A DNA stretch of 64,000 bases from Loripinus fragilis (GCA_964019695.1 OZ026530.1:28408108-28472107); one strand, 5' to 3'. Positions 1 to 12,360 are shown, numbered from the stretch's first letter. A program made the numbers and translations. Notes: generated by a model from the letters alone, not told the origin.

Positions 1-3000
1 CAATTTTGTTATCTATTATTGAAGAAAAATATTTGAAAATATTTGACGCTCGTGGATATCTTACATTTTTGGCACTGTCTTGCTAATGCAATAAAGAATC
101 ATACATTTGCAAGTTTGACATCAGGATCAGAGCACTTATTAAAGTATGTAACGTATGTTACATGGCATAATGAATGAGCTAGGAAATTTTTTTGGAAGTA
201 AGAGATGATATTCCAGGAAAATACCGTTTTTCACATGTTTTCCTATTAATCTGGTGCCTTAGTCTTAGTAATTACAGTCATTGCTGATAACAAGCCCATG
301 GAATTGTGTTACCTATGTTATATATAACCTTTTTAATCACATATTTCCTTATGCCTATAATATTAAAATATATAGACATATAGATAGAAAATAATAGTTC
401 TCATTTAAATGACACAATTTAACAAATATTCCTATTAAATAAAATTATTCAAAAACAATCTTATTCAAGTCACCCTCACAATGTCTATCATTGTGTCTGC
501 TTCTATGGCAAAATAATCACCCATTTCATCACAACCAGCAGAATCATGGCATTGTATTAGGACTGCAAACTGAGTACAATCCTGTTCTTCTCCACCCCTT
601 TGGGAATTGTGCAGACATATCCTACCTTAAAGAACAATTCAAGCTGCAACAAATAAGAGATGTTTGCACTCTATAAACCAGGAGGTTAGCCTGTAATGGT
701 ATGATACATATGTTACCATATCAATTTAAGAATAAATGAATTGAAAGTCTGAGAAACAGAAAGAAGACAAAAACTATCTATTTATTTGAATTATTCATGT
801 AGTTGGCATGCTGAATACCTTTGATACATAAGAAAAGATTTTCTAACAAATATACAGCTTCCTCTGGTGTTATATGTGTTACATTAATTAAGATTACTTT
901 TTAAAATTGGTAATTGTGACAAACATCACTTATAAGCATTTCATGCGATCCTCCTCTTTTGCCATCAAAAGACTTAATTTTCTTTGTTTGTGTGACCAGT
1001 GCCAGCGTCAAACAACTAGACTCAGCCAAACTTGAATCCTTAGCATTCTTCAAAAGCAGAAACAGCATGTCAGTGTCATGGGATCAAACACCTGATTAAA
1101 TATGGGTTTAATGCCATTTCACATATATACATACAATGGAGTATGACTCTGGTATATATATCTTCCTGTGAAGTGGCTAGAGCAATCTAACTGCAGCTGC
1201 ATCTTTATCTGTGCTAGTCAAATGTAACTTTGCTCTGATTTTGCAAAATCTATGTCTCTACCGTGTACCTCTAAGAATACTTAAAGATTTCTGACATTGG
1301 TCAAACAGAAATTTGATAGGCTGCTTTTTTGCATCATTTGCCATGGAACCTATCTAGTCTTTTGGTGCTTAAGTCCTCAGGTCTTAGATCAATAGTATTT
1401 TGATGCGCCCAAAGAACTTTATAAGTTTTCTTTAGTTACAATATTGACTCTTGATGGTTTTGGCAGACCGTCTGAAACAATTTCTGTTACACCTTGAAAG
1501 TTATCTGGTATAAGAGAAAGAATATGAAGTTGGACATTGCCATCAATTATGTTTGCAGTAGGTTGTTTTTTGATGTCAGTACATTGAAGCATGTCTTAGA
1601 ATAATGTAAAACCTATGATTTCTCAGTTTTTGCAACCATATCATTAGCTGTTGCATTCAAAAGAAGGAAAGTGGACTATTAGGTAGAATGGGATAACCAG
1701 TAGTTCTATATTATGCTCTATGGAAGATTTATACAGAGTAAACAAGTTGATAAGGTGCCTCATTTCATGATCCATTGAAAACATTGAAATTGAAAACACT
1801 TGCCTCTGACTGTGTAATCAAAAAGGATGTCATGACAATGCCCTTGCTCATTTATAATGATGAGTTATATATGTTACATCCTTTAATAAGCGCTCTTATC
1901 TTAGAAACTTAGTGAATCATTGAATTGAAAGGGTCTATTTGCGCTCTGTTCATCCTGCATTTCATTGCTTTACCTGCTGTGATACATCTAAATCGTTTAT
2001 CTGAAGGGAAAGAATTACCTCGGTTTCAGCACTTCAGACGTACTAAGACTTCAAATAAGTTTTTGAATGCTTGGGGAAAGATAATAAGTGCAGAGACATT
2101 ATTAGATGAAAATATGTGGGTTGCATGTATGGAAAGGCTACATTTATAAAAGTTAACCAGCTAAGATATGATTCTTTATCACAGAAATATCAAGGTACAT
2201 CCGTCTAGGTACTCATTGCTCTTAATGACATAGTTTTCCTCCTTGTAAAGCTTTAGTCTTTCTCCTACTGGCAGAGTATCACTTGAAACACATACTCAAA
2301 GAGCCAACTATAAGGAATTCATATCAGTTTCCGAATGTTCCAAGCCATAAATGGCAAAATTGGAAAGTTGATAATGGCTCATCAATTTTGAGTGGACTGG
2401 TGGTAAAATTGAATAACAGTAAATGATTGAAATATTGTGTGATGATTTTACTAGTTGCAAGGAGACGTGTGATAATAATGATTACCACAGAAGCAGACAA
2501 CGACAAACGTTTAACATGAGTGTTAAATCGATGAGAAATAGTTTGGACCATTTCATTTATTGTATTTCCTTGTAAAAATGTAAAACTATCTTTTCTATTT
2601 GTGGCTCTATGTTTTGCATTATATGCACCGTATTAGGAAATGTGTCAAAAAGGTCATTGATAACATCTGTAAAAACAGTCCATGGGCTTGATAATCAGAA
2701 ATGAATATAATTTCTAGTGTTTTAGCACCAAAGACTTATAAGTACACATTAAGTGTCCTGATCTTAAACTTAATGACATCTTGCAGATATATGAGCAAGA
2801 CAGACTAAGAAAATGAAAAATATCCACATGCTGTAATCCCTTTCATGTGTTTTACTTAAACGGTAATAACAAAATTCGCTTCTCTGTAAAACTGGAAGTA
2901 AGGGCTCCTATAAGACAATATATTTAAGTAGAAAAGCAAACTTGGTTTTTCCTATTCATCAATTGAGTATATGTTTGTAAAATCTAATAAAACAGTTTGA

Positions 3001-3050
3001 AACCAAGTCATAGAAGTTGTTTAACTAAATGACGATAGCCACACTTATAG
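1..3050. other. Repeat-derived region, no gene seen
   Basis: AT-rich. 540-720 is an inverted copy of the unit seen at 3240-3420 (internal landmarks: GCAGACATA, GAGATGTTTGCACTCT and a GTAACATATGTTAC-like palindrome). The two copies may bound an old element of about 2.8 kb. Short open stretches at 1925-2149 (+) and 2324-2551 (-) lack a recognisable domain. Confidence 0.4.
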
Positions 3051-3059
3051 CTTTTAAAT

Positions 3060-4440
3060 TATAATTAGGTTCATGTAACGCACATAACACCACAGTTAGC
3101 CATATTAATGTTAAACAGCTTCCACATGTAGCAAAGACATCCAGTATAAAGACTATAAGAATGTCAATTTATTAGATAATTTTAATGTCTTATTTTAGTA
3201 GCTCAAACATTCAAATTTCTTATTCTCAAATTGATATAGTAACATATGTAACAAGCTGTTACAGGCTAACCCCCCAACTTACAGAGTGCAAACATTTCTT
3301 ATTAAATGCACCTTGAATGGTTACATAAGATGTAATTTGTCTGCAGAATTCCAAAGGGGATTAGGATGGAGCAGGCCCTTACTCAGCTTGATGTCAAAAT
3401 ACTGTTTGATGATTTTACTTATCACGCTAACATATGTAACGCTCTCTGATCTTTAAAACTTGATGACAACTAGCAGATATATAGGTCTTTATCATAGGAG
3501 CCAGTTTAAAATCCCTAAACAATGTAAGATATCCAACAGCTGCAAGTTTTTTCACAATTTTAGCTCAAACTTTCAAACTACATTTCCTTTATTTGATATA
3601 GTAACGCATGTAACACGCTGTTTCAGACTAACGCCCCAACATAGAGAGTGCAAACATCCCTTATTCGATGCAGCTTGAGTTGTACTATAAGAAGGAATAT
3701 GTCTGCAAAATTCCCTCGAGGAGATTAAAACATTTTTAGGCATATCTTACGTAAAGACAATGAGCTTGCCCATTTATTACATCAGGTAACATATGTTACA
3801 GCCTCTGATATTAAAAAAATTGCAACAAACTTGCAGATTTATGAGTCTTTTCATATAAGCAAATAAATACTAAACAATGAAACACATTCATCAACTGCAA
3901 ATATTTTTAACTATTTTTACTTTAGTTTTAAAACCAAATATTTCACCTTAAAACTGGGTAGGGGTAGGGTTGTTTAATTGCTTATTCCAGAAAAAATATT
4001 CAAGCTAGGGAAACAAACTTTAATTTTTCTGTTAGCCAATTGCATAAGCTAGTCAGACATGGTTAAAAACATTTTGTAAAACACACAGAGAGATTGTGAA
4101 TGTAAATGATGTTAGCCACACTTGCAAATTTTAATGGGTTATCTGATTTATGTAACGCATATGACACCTTAGGAAGCCGCAATTTTGTTCAAATGGCTGT
4201 CATGTGTAGTTAAGATATCCAGTATGCAGACTATATGAATGATTTTTAAAAATAAATATTTTAATGTCTTTAATTTGTAGCCCAAACTTTCAATTTACTT
4301 TTTCTTAGTTTGATTAAGTAACGTATGTTACAGGCTCTTACAGACTAACGCCCCGGAGCACAGAGTGCAAACATCTCTTAAAGGACTCAGCTTTCAATTC
4401 TCTACAGGATAGGATATGTCTGCAAAATTCCCTAGGGGGG
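3060..4440. repeat. Diverged tandem array with GTAAC(A/G)(C/T)ATGTTAC palindromes
   Basis: At least three diverged units share the same order: GTAACGCAT, CATCCAGTAT, a TTTAATGTCTT block, GTAACATATGTAAC, CTAACGCCCC, GAGTGCAAACATC and GTCTGCA(A/G)AATTCC. Units end near 3350, 3715 and 4435. No coding capacity was seen. Confidence 0.6.
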
Positions 4441-5850
4441 GGGGGAGCAAACCCATTCTCAGCCATCCGTCTATGTTGTGTTTTTTCCCGGATCAAAACA
4501 ATCGAAAAGAACATATTGTTAGGAAATTTAAAAGTTATGCAAAGACTAGTGACAGTTTAGCTGCCACCTCGGACCCAATTAAGACGGACTGGTCACTTAC
4601 ATACAGGTTAATGTATACATACAATGGAAATACGTTGTCGTGGCTCAACGGTAGCTAAGCTTTAAAAACTGACGTATGTTAAAGATTAAATAATCATATC
4701 TCTGTTATTTCTCTGCATATCTTTAAATTTTCTTCAAAAAGCAATGGTTCAATATACTATCTTTACGACTGTATTGTTATATTTATTGAAAGTTTATCCG
4801 TCTTTATGAACATCAGCAAGAAACCTAGGTACCCTTTTTAACTATTTTCCAGCCAAAAATCGTCAGAAATCAACATAAAAAGATCAGAAAACTTCAATTC
4901 TTTTTACTGTAACTCGTAATAGTTCAGCTTTGCATACCAGAGTAACCTCTTATAATCTCGTGTACGTTCAGAATCAATTTTAGTGGCTGCAGTACTTTTA
5001 AATAGAGTCAGTGACCAGTCAGTTTATACTGGGTCCAAACTGCCACCAAGTCCGTTGTAAAGTAACACTTTTAACAGTACATTAAAACAATATATTTGAA
5101 ACCTCTATGTGCTTGATTTTTTGCGCAATCATGTGTATTTACAATAGTTAAAAGACTTTGATTTATCTTTAGTATTTCAAACACTGATTAACTCATTCTA
5201 AGTAAGGAAACAACAACAACAAAAAAAAAACAACAACGACAGCATTTCCACTCATAATGATAACTTTTACATGTAGTTGAAGGAAAGCGAAATTGTTCTG
5301 GAAAAAATAATATATTTGTTCGTATTTTTCTGGCTTTTCCGTTGTTTTTAGGTTTTATACATTTTTTACAAAAAGGAATACAAAACTCTTCCTTTTCAGG
5401 CCTTCTCTACGCTTCGCGGATTTTTGAATTTTTGGACATTCAATAATCTTCTTAATCATCGGATTTACTATATGAACGAAAGAAAGAAAGCACCATCATT
5501 TGAGACGGTCATATATCTTTCTTATGCACGACCAGAAGTGCACAAATGCTAAATGTTGACATTACATCTATATGTATGTATTGAATTTTTGGTTAGTGGA
5601 TTTTCTTCAAATGATTTTGTCCAGGGCGGACAAGTCGCGACATTTGTCCATAGCTCGTAAATGGGTTGGATCATATTGACCCTATGTGTGCTGTAGGTTT
5701 TTAATGGGTAAAGTAAAGCACCAGATGACAAAGCCCAGAAAGGGTCTGCACAGTTTGCTTAGATAAAATAATCTTTTGGACAGTCGTGCATCTTAATTTG
5801 AAAAAATAAATGTAGCCCTTTGGTATGTACAATGCATCATAAGAAAACAT
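4441..5850. other. Non-coding stretch, nothing recognised
   Basis: AT-rich, with short poly-A runs near 5215-5235. No convincing exon, RNA gene or named repeat. Confidence 0.4.
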
Positions 5851-5854
5851 ATAG

Positions 5855-6085
5855 TGTGCATGATCAAGAACTACCACGATCAAACACTGCAGACCAACCC
5901 ACGGCACCATGAGGAAGAGCCACAGAACTTTAATAATCACAAGACACCAGGAAGACAATTAAAGTAAAGCAGCCAGCTCTCTCTTCTCCATCAAGTTGGT
6001 TTCAGAAAGGAAACTAAGTACTGCATAACAAAACAAGGACTAAACCCAGAACCCCCACAAACAAGGAGAGTAATCAACGACAACA
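5855..6085. repeat. Dispersed repeat R-AACCACAATC, copy 1
   Basis: It shares an ordered series (ACCAC-ATC, CTGCAGAC, CCCACGGCA, AGACACCA-GAAGACA, CCAGC-CTCTC) with copies at 33657-33830 and 35428-35700. It is an interspersed mobile element of unknown class. Confidence 0.55.
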
Positions 6086-6199
6086 AAATCACAGCCTTAG
6101 AACGGACAGCAGCTGGACGCCAGATTAAGTTACTATTATAATATATAATATTTTCTAACATTATTCTGATTTTATAAATTGTTTTGGTCAGAAAAAATG

Positions 6200-6320
6200 C
6201 GGGAACGTTCGCCATTACGTTACGTTTCTTGACGTTACGTCATCATGTTTTCCGTCTCTGGTTCCATGCTTGAAATGAACTTGACGTAACGTCGCCACAA
6301 AAACAGGTAACCGACGTTAG
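6200..6320. promoter_or_regulatory. Cluster of ACGT-core motifs
   Basis: Within 120 bp there are several TTACGT / TGACGT words, including GACGTTACGTCATC and TTGACGTAACGTC. These resemble CRE/bZIP half sites. No gene start is identified next to them. Confidence 0.25.
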
Positions 6321-6750
6321 CCTCGTTTTGAAGGATAGTGATATAGATTCAGAAAACCTCAGTCCGTGGATCCGGTTTTCTGTATCAGATGGCCAGAAAA
6401 CAGACAGTTCATAAGTTGTATCGTTTATAGGTATATAATAAAATTAAGTCAGGATGGTCCATTGTATATATTGAGGGTAACAGGTCAAAGGTTTTAGATA
6501 ATATCCCTTTTTTATCTCTGAATATTGATTTTGTCTTAGTTAACAGCGCAAATAAGATAAAATGCTGCATAATGCGGCATTTCATCTGAGTCCTCGCTGT
6601 TTGCCGAAATACCAATCCCGGTCTTTAGATGGCTAAGGTATAAAATAATTGAATACTGAACGCATGAAGAACGTGGTATCCAACGCACATGCACGTTTTC
6701 TAGTATATGCGTTAAGTAACATTTGAATATAAGCTAGCTTTTAAGCTTAC

Positions 6751-6805
6751 CTTTGAATTGACCTCCAGCCTTCATTTCAAAGCCCAATGAGCGTTTATTG
6801 GCGCT
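6751..6805 (-). CDS. Paralogue 1 exon 2
   Basis: This 55-nt exon has acceptor ctctttacag and donor gtaagc, phase 0 in and phase 1 out. It encodes SANKRSLGFEMKAGGQFK, aligning with paralogue 2 exon 2 at SANKR and at the GQF end. The middle differs and lacks the GLGRR run. Exon 3 was not found in 1-6750, so the gene is partial here. Confidence 0.75.
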
Positions 6806-6934
6806 CTGTAAAGAGAAACAAAAGTTAATAGATTCATAGTCCTTATATCCTATCAAATATACATTTACAACAACAATTTTAGAACATATATGTAAAGGTG
6901 ACTTTTCAATGGGGTTTAACTGTTTTTTTTACTC

Positions 6935-7345
6935 CGGTATTAATTTGTATTTACTGTTGAGTCCTTATTTCTGCTTTGTCTCCTTTTTATATCTTGATTT
7001 GTATGTACTAGGAGATGATGCATCGATAAGTTAGGGATCTTTCATGCGAACCAAACACCTATGTGTCTTGATCCTCACCAGAATGAAGGATGAGGTTGGC
7101 GCCGTTTACCATGTTTAAGCCCTCCAGTGGTTATAGGCGGTGCTTCGTTACATTTATGCTTCATGTGTGTCTTAATTGTCTTGTCTGTTCCTTGTAGCCT
7201 TGTGATCAACTGCTGGGGATGGGCTGACATCTTGACTCCCATGTGTGTGGTCTTTCTTTGTGTTTTTGCCACTTTCCAATATGGGGTCTCGGGTAAGGTG
7301 TGGTACTTGACTTATCGATTCCTGATCTTTGCCTTCTAAATTAAC
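6935..7345 (+). repeat. Dispersed repeat AGGAGATGATGCAT family, copy 1
   Basis: It carries the ordered landmarks AGGAGATGATGCAT, AAGTTAGGGATCTTTCATG, GTTGGCGCCGTT, GGGCTGAC and GGTACTTGA...TCGATTCCTGATCTTTGC. The same order is found at 14935-15320, 16200-16740 and 43640-44205, and reversed at 10480-10745. Confidence 0.65.
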
Positions 7346-7428
7346 TTTGATTCTATGTTCCGTTAACATGGTTAACTAAACAGGTAAGTTGGACAATAGA
7401 GACGGTGTAGAGACGACAATAACCATTA

Positions 7429-7615
7429 ACAGTAAACCTGTGTAAAACGGCCACTCAAAAATAGACAAAACAAAGATCTCAATGACAACTGGAATCTTAA
7501 TGAAGGTCGAAAGCATTGCAGAATTCTGCAATACTTTTGACCTGCATTAAGCAATAATTGGTCTTGGAAACCATGTTTTGCGTATTTTGGGTATTTTGAG
7601 AGTGGCCGTTCAACT
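7429..7615. mobile_element. ACAGTAAAACCTGTG MITE, truncated copy
   Basis: The left terminus ACAGTAAACCTGTGTAAAAC and the internal hairpin around TGCAGAATTCTGCAATACTT are present. The right terminus is lost. Confidence 0.65.
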
Positions 7616-8640
7616 GGTGGTGCCCAGGTGGTCATTTTTTTCAAACATGGTCATGTGGCATATCAAATTGGCAAGGATGACGAGCAGAACAGAATGTAAG
7701 TAAAATTTCTATCATACGTTCAAACGAGTGACCTTGGGGCGAGGTCAAAAGGTCAAATATCGTTAAATTTCGGTTGCCATGCGAATTTATAAAGCTTTTG
7801 TACCAAACTTTGTGTATGTTCTCACAAATAAAAGATAGAAAACATATTGAACAAAATCTTCATTCTGATGCAAGGGTCAAGCCCCGGGTAGGGACTTGGG
7901 GGTGCTGGGGGAGTAAAAAACATTAGCGTGGGGATTTGCGATGGCGCCCCATCGACTGCGCGTTCTTGTTACTTTCTGGCTCCACTGGACTCCAGCCATT
8001 TTAGAGGTAAATGAGCTCCTTACAAGTGAACTGGAAGCGCTTTGACCTGCTTTCACACTACCAGAGTAGTATTGTAAAACCTTCATAATGGCAAAAATTC
8101 ACGATGTTTCAGAGTAACATTTTAGCGGTGTGTACATTAATGAGTATAATTTGATATATGGGCTGATGTTTGATAATTATTTCTAAAATTTAACCCTTAA
8201 AGCACTATTATTTGCTATAGTGGACGACATATTTATCATTTTGGGTACAATTTAACTAAAAAATTCAACTGAAACTTATTGAAAAACGTACTACTTTTCT
8301 TTAAATAGTTGTAACATTCTAAGGTGCATTGGTCTGTCTGTTGATTTTTATTAAAACAGAATATCCATAATGAATCAATATATGGAACCACTGAAAATCT
8401 TACAGATAATGCGACTCCGTGAATCACTCAGCTCAGTGAAAAAGAGGTTAATGTCCATCTGCTTAATGTCCATTACTGCAAGATGTCAGCCCCCAGATGT
8501 TTAGATAATTGCCCAAAAAATTGCTGTTATGAACTTAGCAGATGAAGAAATGATCTATGAAAATTAAATAAAATTTATTTTTGATTTACGTAAAATGTTC
8601 AAAATCATGAACATACACTTTAATGAAAAAAACAACTTAC
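7616..8640. other. Remainder of paralogue 1 intron 1
   Basis: Contains a GGTCAAAAGGTCAAAT-type repeat fragment (about 7650-7765), also seen near 14600 and 60540-60850. Otherwise unremarkable AT-rich intron. Confidence 0.4.
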
Positions 8641-8694
8641 CGGATAGGCAGCCACAATGCCAATTAAAGCAAACAGGATCAAAGGTTGGTTCAT
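8641..8694 (-). CDS. Paralogue 1 exon 1: signal peptide
   Basis: The 18 codons start at the ATG at 8694, encode MNQPLILFALIGIVAAYP and end at the donor gtaagt. It is three codons shorter than the paralogue 2 exon but shares MN, the IGIV core and AYP. It is a clear secretory leader and the first exon of a gene that continues below the window start. Confidence 0.8.
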
Positions 8695-8885
8695 GTTGAG
8701 ATTATTGTGAAAATTTCTGAAATAATCGGACAAATGCAAGTCAACAACGTCTGTCCGCTGCACTGGGTGTTTAATATACGGGCTGTCGCTTACATAACAT
8801 ATTGAATAACAAAACCGTTTGAAACCCTTTCAAGGTAGACGAGGCGTTTTTTCCGCATTTCAAAAGCTGAAAAGAACAAAAATGA
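8695..8885 (-). promoter_or_regulatory. Paralogue 1 core promoter and 5' UTR
   Basis: A TATA-like TATGTAAG lies at 8789-8796, 95-102 nt upstream of the ATG. The GTCCG...GCACTGGG block and the AAACCCTTTCAA / GACGAGGCGTTT block match those of paralogue 2 in order and spacing. A MITE (8899-9110) is inserted just upstream. Confidence 0.55.
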
Positions 8886-8898
8886 TATCCATATTGGT

Positions 8899-9110
8899 AC
8901 AGTAAAGCCTGTCTTAAGCGGCCACTCAAAAATAGATAAAACAAAGGTCTTAATGACGAATTGTAGCTTAATGAAGGGAAAAAAGTATTGCAGAATGCTC
9001 CCCTTGGAGCATTCTGCAATACTTTTGACCTGCATAAAGCGATAATTGAGCTTGAAAACCATTTTTTTTTATTGTTTTAAGAGTGTCCGTTACAGACAGG
9101 TTTTACTGTA
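8899..9110. mobile_element. ACAGTAAAACCTGTG MITE, near-complete
   Basis: Terminal inverted repeats ACAGTAAAGCCTGTC and ACAGGTTTTACTGT are flanked by T/A. The centre is a hairpin (GCAGAATGCTCC ... GGAGCATTCTGC). Length and TA flanks suggest a Tc1/mariner-type non-autonomous element. Confidence 0.75.
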
Positions 9111-9263
9111 ATTACCACCAAGCGATTCGATGCTTCTTATATGGTAGCTCTTTTAAGACCAGTGGAATTTTCCACAAATTTTGAGACAGTAAGGTCAGGA
9201 TGTTCCATTGTATATATTTAGGGATTGCAGGCTATAATATCCAAAAAAAAAAAAATATTTATA

Positions 9264-9466
9264 TATGAGCTGTGATATGAGATTTCAAACAATGCGGTAT
9301 TTGCGACCAGCATAAGCGCAGACTGACCAGAGCCTTTGCTAGTCGCTTAAATATTCAATGAGTGTTAAGCTACCGACCGAACTTCATTTGGAGTCTCTAA
9401 GATTAAAAGCTGCACAAACTCGTCTGAGTATGCCACATTGTTGGAAATCACGTGTCGCGGCTCATA
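9264..9466. mobile_element. ATGAGCCGTGACATG MITE, copy 1
   Basis: The ends are inverted (ATGAGCTGTGATATGAGAT and ATCACGTGTCGCGGCTCAT), with an internal CAGCATAAGCGCAGACTGA region shared with copies at 15566, 52948 and 57000. Confidence 0.7.
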
Positions 9467-9954
9467 TTATCGTTTAGCAAACAGAGAAGACCCTGATAAA
9501 ATGACCCCTGATCCTGCATTTCATCTGAGTTTTCACTTTATGCCATACTACTCGTTTTGGGGTTTCAGGTTTCCAAATGGATATTATACTATAAAATAAA
9601 TAAACGTTTGCTTAACATGGAAGTCCGGGATTAGGTAGTTTTCTGGAAACGAATTGTCTGCAAGGGTGCGATGTCGACGGTTACAATCGGCGGAGGGTTA
9701 CCAATCGCAAAAAGTCCGTCTGTTTGTTTTTTTGCAATGAAAATTGGGCCTTGTCCTGAAGGGAATGCCGTTTTTTTTATTTATTATTTTTTTATTTGCA
9801 ATGAGAATTGGGCCGGCTAATGAACTACGTTCTAGTTTAACCCATGAAGGCAGGAAATCGTTATAACATAACTGAAAATTGTTGACTGTGACGTAAAGAT
9901 TAAACACAAAACAAACAAACGACCTCTTTACCAAAAAGCTGAAGGCATGTTAAA
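9467..9954. other. Flank with degraded repeats
   Basis: Holds a fragment of the small CAAACAGTGTAGACC palindrome family (about 9478-9545) and poly-T tracts. No exon seen. Confidence 0.35.
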
Positions 9955-10125
9955 ATAGTTTAAAGCATGTGATAAGTGTGTTTTGTTGTTAGACTGCGAG
10001 AAAGGTACTACATGTAAATATGAAACTGTGCCAATTTGCAAAGGTTTCATATGTTGCGCGTTAGATGCGGTTGAACACCGTTTAAATAAATATTGTGCAA
10101 CGTTCATTTTCAAAAGATATTACAC
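9955..10125. repeat. Upstream block shared with paralogue 2 region
   Basis: Similar to 59795-59930 (landmarks ATATGAAAC, CCAATTT, GTGCAACGTTCATTTT, AAAGATAT). It is part of the duplicated segment carrying the two paralogues. A further related piece is at 13030-13140. Confidence 0.5.
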
Positions 10126-10133
10126 CTATTGCC

Positions 10134-10321
10134 CTGCCAGCCAAGAGTGACAGTGACGTCATATTTTGTTTACAAAGTTACCAGGGACTTAGAATCGATA
10201 GATCACCTGTGTATTAATCCACAGGATATGATTAATACACAAGTGATCTATTGATTCGCGCTGGCTCAGGTGGAGTGTACTAGTAAACAAAATATTACTT
10301 CGCTGTCACTCTTGGTTGGCA
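10134..10321. mobile_element. Fold-back element
   Basis: A near-palindrome: GCCAGCCAAGAGTGACAG at the left and CTGTCACTCTTGGTTGGC at the right, with an inner palindrome around GATAGATCACNTGTGTATTAAT. No coding capacity. Confidence 0.75.
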
Positions 10322-10479
10322 CGACAGCAGATACGGTTAATGTACACATAATTTTGCCTCGTTTTGATAAATCTGTCTTCGAGGTTTGCGCAAACATGAC
10401 TGATAAGGTACAGAGACAACATTTATACATGTAGCTAACTAGAATATTGAAAATTTGCATGCAGCAAGTTATGCAAATA

Positions 10480-10745
10480 AGGATGCAAAGATTAGGATTC
10501 GATACAATCGAGTACCACACCTGGCCAAGGATACCAATGGGAAAGTGACAAACTCACAGTTAGACACCACAACCGAGAGCCAAGAGGTCAGCCCTTTCCC
10601 AGCAGGTGACCACAAGTCACAACTAAACAGACATGCACAAAGGCATAGCAAACACACGACAGAAAAAACGCATAAAAAATCCACAAAAGAGGCACTATCC
10701 AGGGACCGGAATAATGGAAAGAGATTGAACACACAATCCTAAGGA
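10480..10745 (-). repeat. AGGAGATGATGCAT family, reversed fragment
   Basis: The reverse complement carries GGTACT, TCGATT, CTTTCCCATTGGTATCC, GGGCTGACCTCTTGGCT and TTTGCTATGCCTTTGTGC. An open frame of 95 codons here is only the repeat. Confidence 0.6.
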
Positions 10746-10869
10746 TTGGAATAATAAGAGCATTAAATGAAATTGTGAGGAGACTTTCTAGGGCCGCCAC
10801 GCAGCACAGACAAAACAACTCTCACAAAGCACATCTGTTATCGCGTGCAACTAAACCAGACTTTCCGGT

Positions 10870-11040
10870 TGCAAGGCATTTAGAACTGTATGTAATTTAA
10901 CTCCTACAGTGGCCCTAGATAACAGGGTACAATAAACAATCACTTGAACCAAACCACGTATATAGCAATTGCCGAACTTATGATTAAAATACAGGTTGAC
11001 CTTCAAGATCAAATTAACAATATCTTTATTTAACAATATC
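10870..11040. repeat. Second upstream block shared with paralogue 2 region
   Basis: Resembles 60035-60160 (TGTAATTT-ACTCCTA, GTGG-CCTAGA, AATCACTTGAAC, CCACG). Collinear with the block at 9955, supporting one segmental duplication later broken by insertions. Confidence 0.5.
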
Positions 11041-11048
11041 AAACATTC

Positions 11049-11355
11049 ATGCGCGAATCCAGGGGGTCGTCAGAGGATCCGGACTCCACCTCTGAAAATC
11101 AAAAGGATATAGTGTTTCCAAGCAATAATGGCCGGATCCCCTTACAAATCACAAAGCTACCAAGCCAGCATTCAACGTTTGGCCATGATCGGCCCACCAG
11201 CGAAACGCCATGAGTTGGCGTTTTGCTGGTGGGCTGATGATGGCTCGCTTGTAGTGGTATTAGGATCCTCTCTCCCCTCATCAATCAAAAATATTTAATA
11301 AAAACAAACGTTGTCAGAGTTTGATCCCCTCTGACAAAACTCTCTGGAATTGGAC
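11049..11355. mobile_element. GGATCC fold-back family, copy 1
   Basis: Landmarks: a GCG-ATCCAG end, GATCCGGAC, AGCAATA-TGG, ACAAAGCTACCAAGC-AGCATTCAA, a central AACGCCAT...TGGCGTT palindrome, CTCTCCCCTCATCAA and CCCCTCTGACAAAACT. Reused at many sites in the window. Confidence 0.65.
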
Positions 11356-11424
11356 CCCAGCTCCGTCAGATCGCCTCGCATGGGCTTTGCGTCAGGAGGG
11401 GGGGGGGGGGGCAGTTCTAAAGTT

Positions 11425-12085
11425 TTGACAACTTTTTAGCACAGGCGCAGATCCAGAAAGTTTTATCAGGGGAGGTCCAGATCTATAGTTTCGACAATGA
11501 TATAGCACAGGAGCAGATGCAGAAAGTCTCGTCAGTGAAGGTCCATATCCAAAGCTTTGACATCGTACGAATAAGCTCAGGTGCGGATTCAGAAAGTTTC
11601 GTCATGGGAGGTCCATATCCAAAGTGTTGACAACGTTTTAGCATGGGCGCGAATCCAGAAACGTTTGTCAGGTGAGGTCCATATCTAAAATTTTGACAAC
11701 GTTTTAGTGCGGGTGCGGATTCAGAAAGTTTCGTCAGGGGAGGTCCATATCCAAAGTTTAGACAACGTTTTAGTACGGGTGCGGGTTCAAAAAGTTTCGC
11801 CAGGGGAGATCTATATTCAAAGCTTAGACAACGTTTTAGTACGGTCACGGATTCAGAAAGTTTCGCCAGGGGATGTCCATATCCAAAGTTTTGACAACGT
11901 TTTAGCACAGGTGCGGATCCACAAATGTTTGCCAGGTGAGGTCAAGATCTACAGCTTTGACAACGTTTAAGCACGGGCGCTGATTCAGAAACTTTCGCCA
12001 GGGAAGGTCCATTTCCAAAGCAGTAAGGGTGCTGATTCAGAAAGTTTCGTTATGGGAGGTCCAGATCCACAGTTTTGACAACGTT
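11425..12085. repeat. 66-bp tandem array (about nine units)
   Basis: The word TTTTGACAACGTTTTAG recurs with spacing close to 66 bp (for example 11691, 11757, 11822, 11888, 11953), followed by GCGGATTCAGAAAGTTTCG and GGTCCATATCC. The unit resembles the end of the GGATCC fold-back family. 66 bp equals 22 codons, so open frames appear on both strands; these are artefacts of the period. Confidence 0.75.
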
Positions 12086-12114
12086 TTTTTCTGCTGTTTG
12101 TTTGTCATCATGTT

Positions 12115-12360
12115 AATTTACTAACAGGACAGGAGAGTAGGTCCATACCGGCATTCCTAAGAAATCTATGCACAGTTAACAAAGCGGGACATCATCGGCT
12201 GACGTTTCATTGGCGGGTCGATGGTGGCTCGACACTGAGTGCTAGCTGGGTATTTTGTGAGTTTTCAGGGTGGTCCATACCAGTAGGGGGAAACCTACAG
12301 CTTTGTACCTTTCCAGGGGGATCCGGACCTCTAATTCCGCCTCTGGATCCGCGTATGAGA
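12115..12360. mobile_element. GGATCC fold-back family, partial copy
   Basis: Has ATCATCGGCTGACGTTTCATTGGCGGG, CTTTCCAGGGGGATCCGGACC and CTCTGGATCCGCG-ATG. It adjoins the 66-bp array. Confidence 0.5.

Noticed and set aside
10455..10742. 95-codon plus-strand ORF
   Set aside because: It is a reversed copy of the AGGAGATGATGCAT repeat family and appears in related copies with stops.
11483..11970. ORFs of 141 and 87 codons
   Set aside because: Both are produced by the 66-bp tandem period and lie on opposite strands of the same array.
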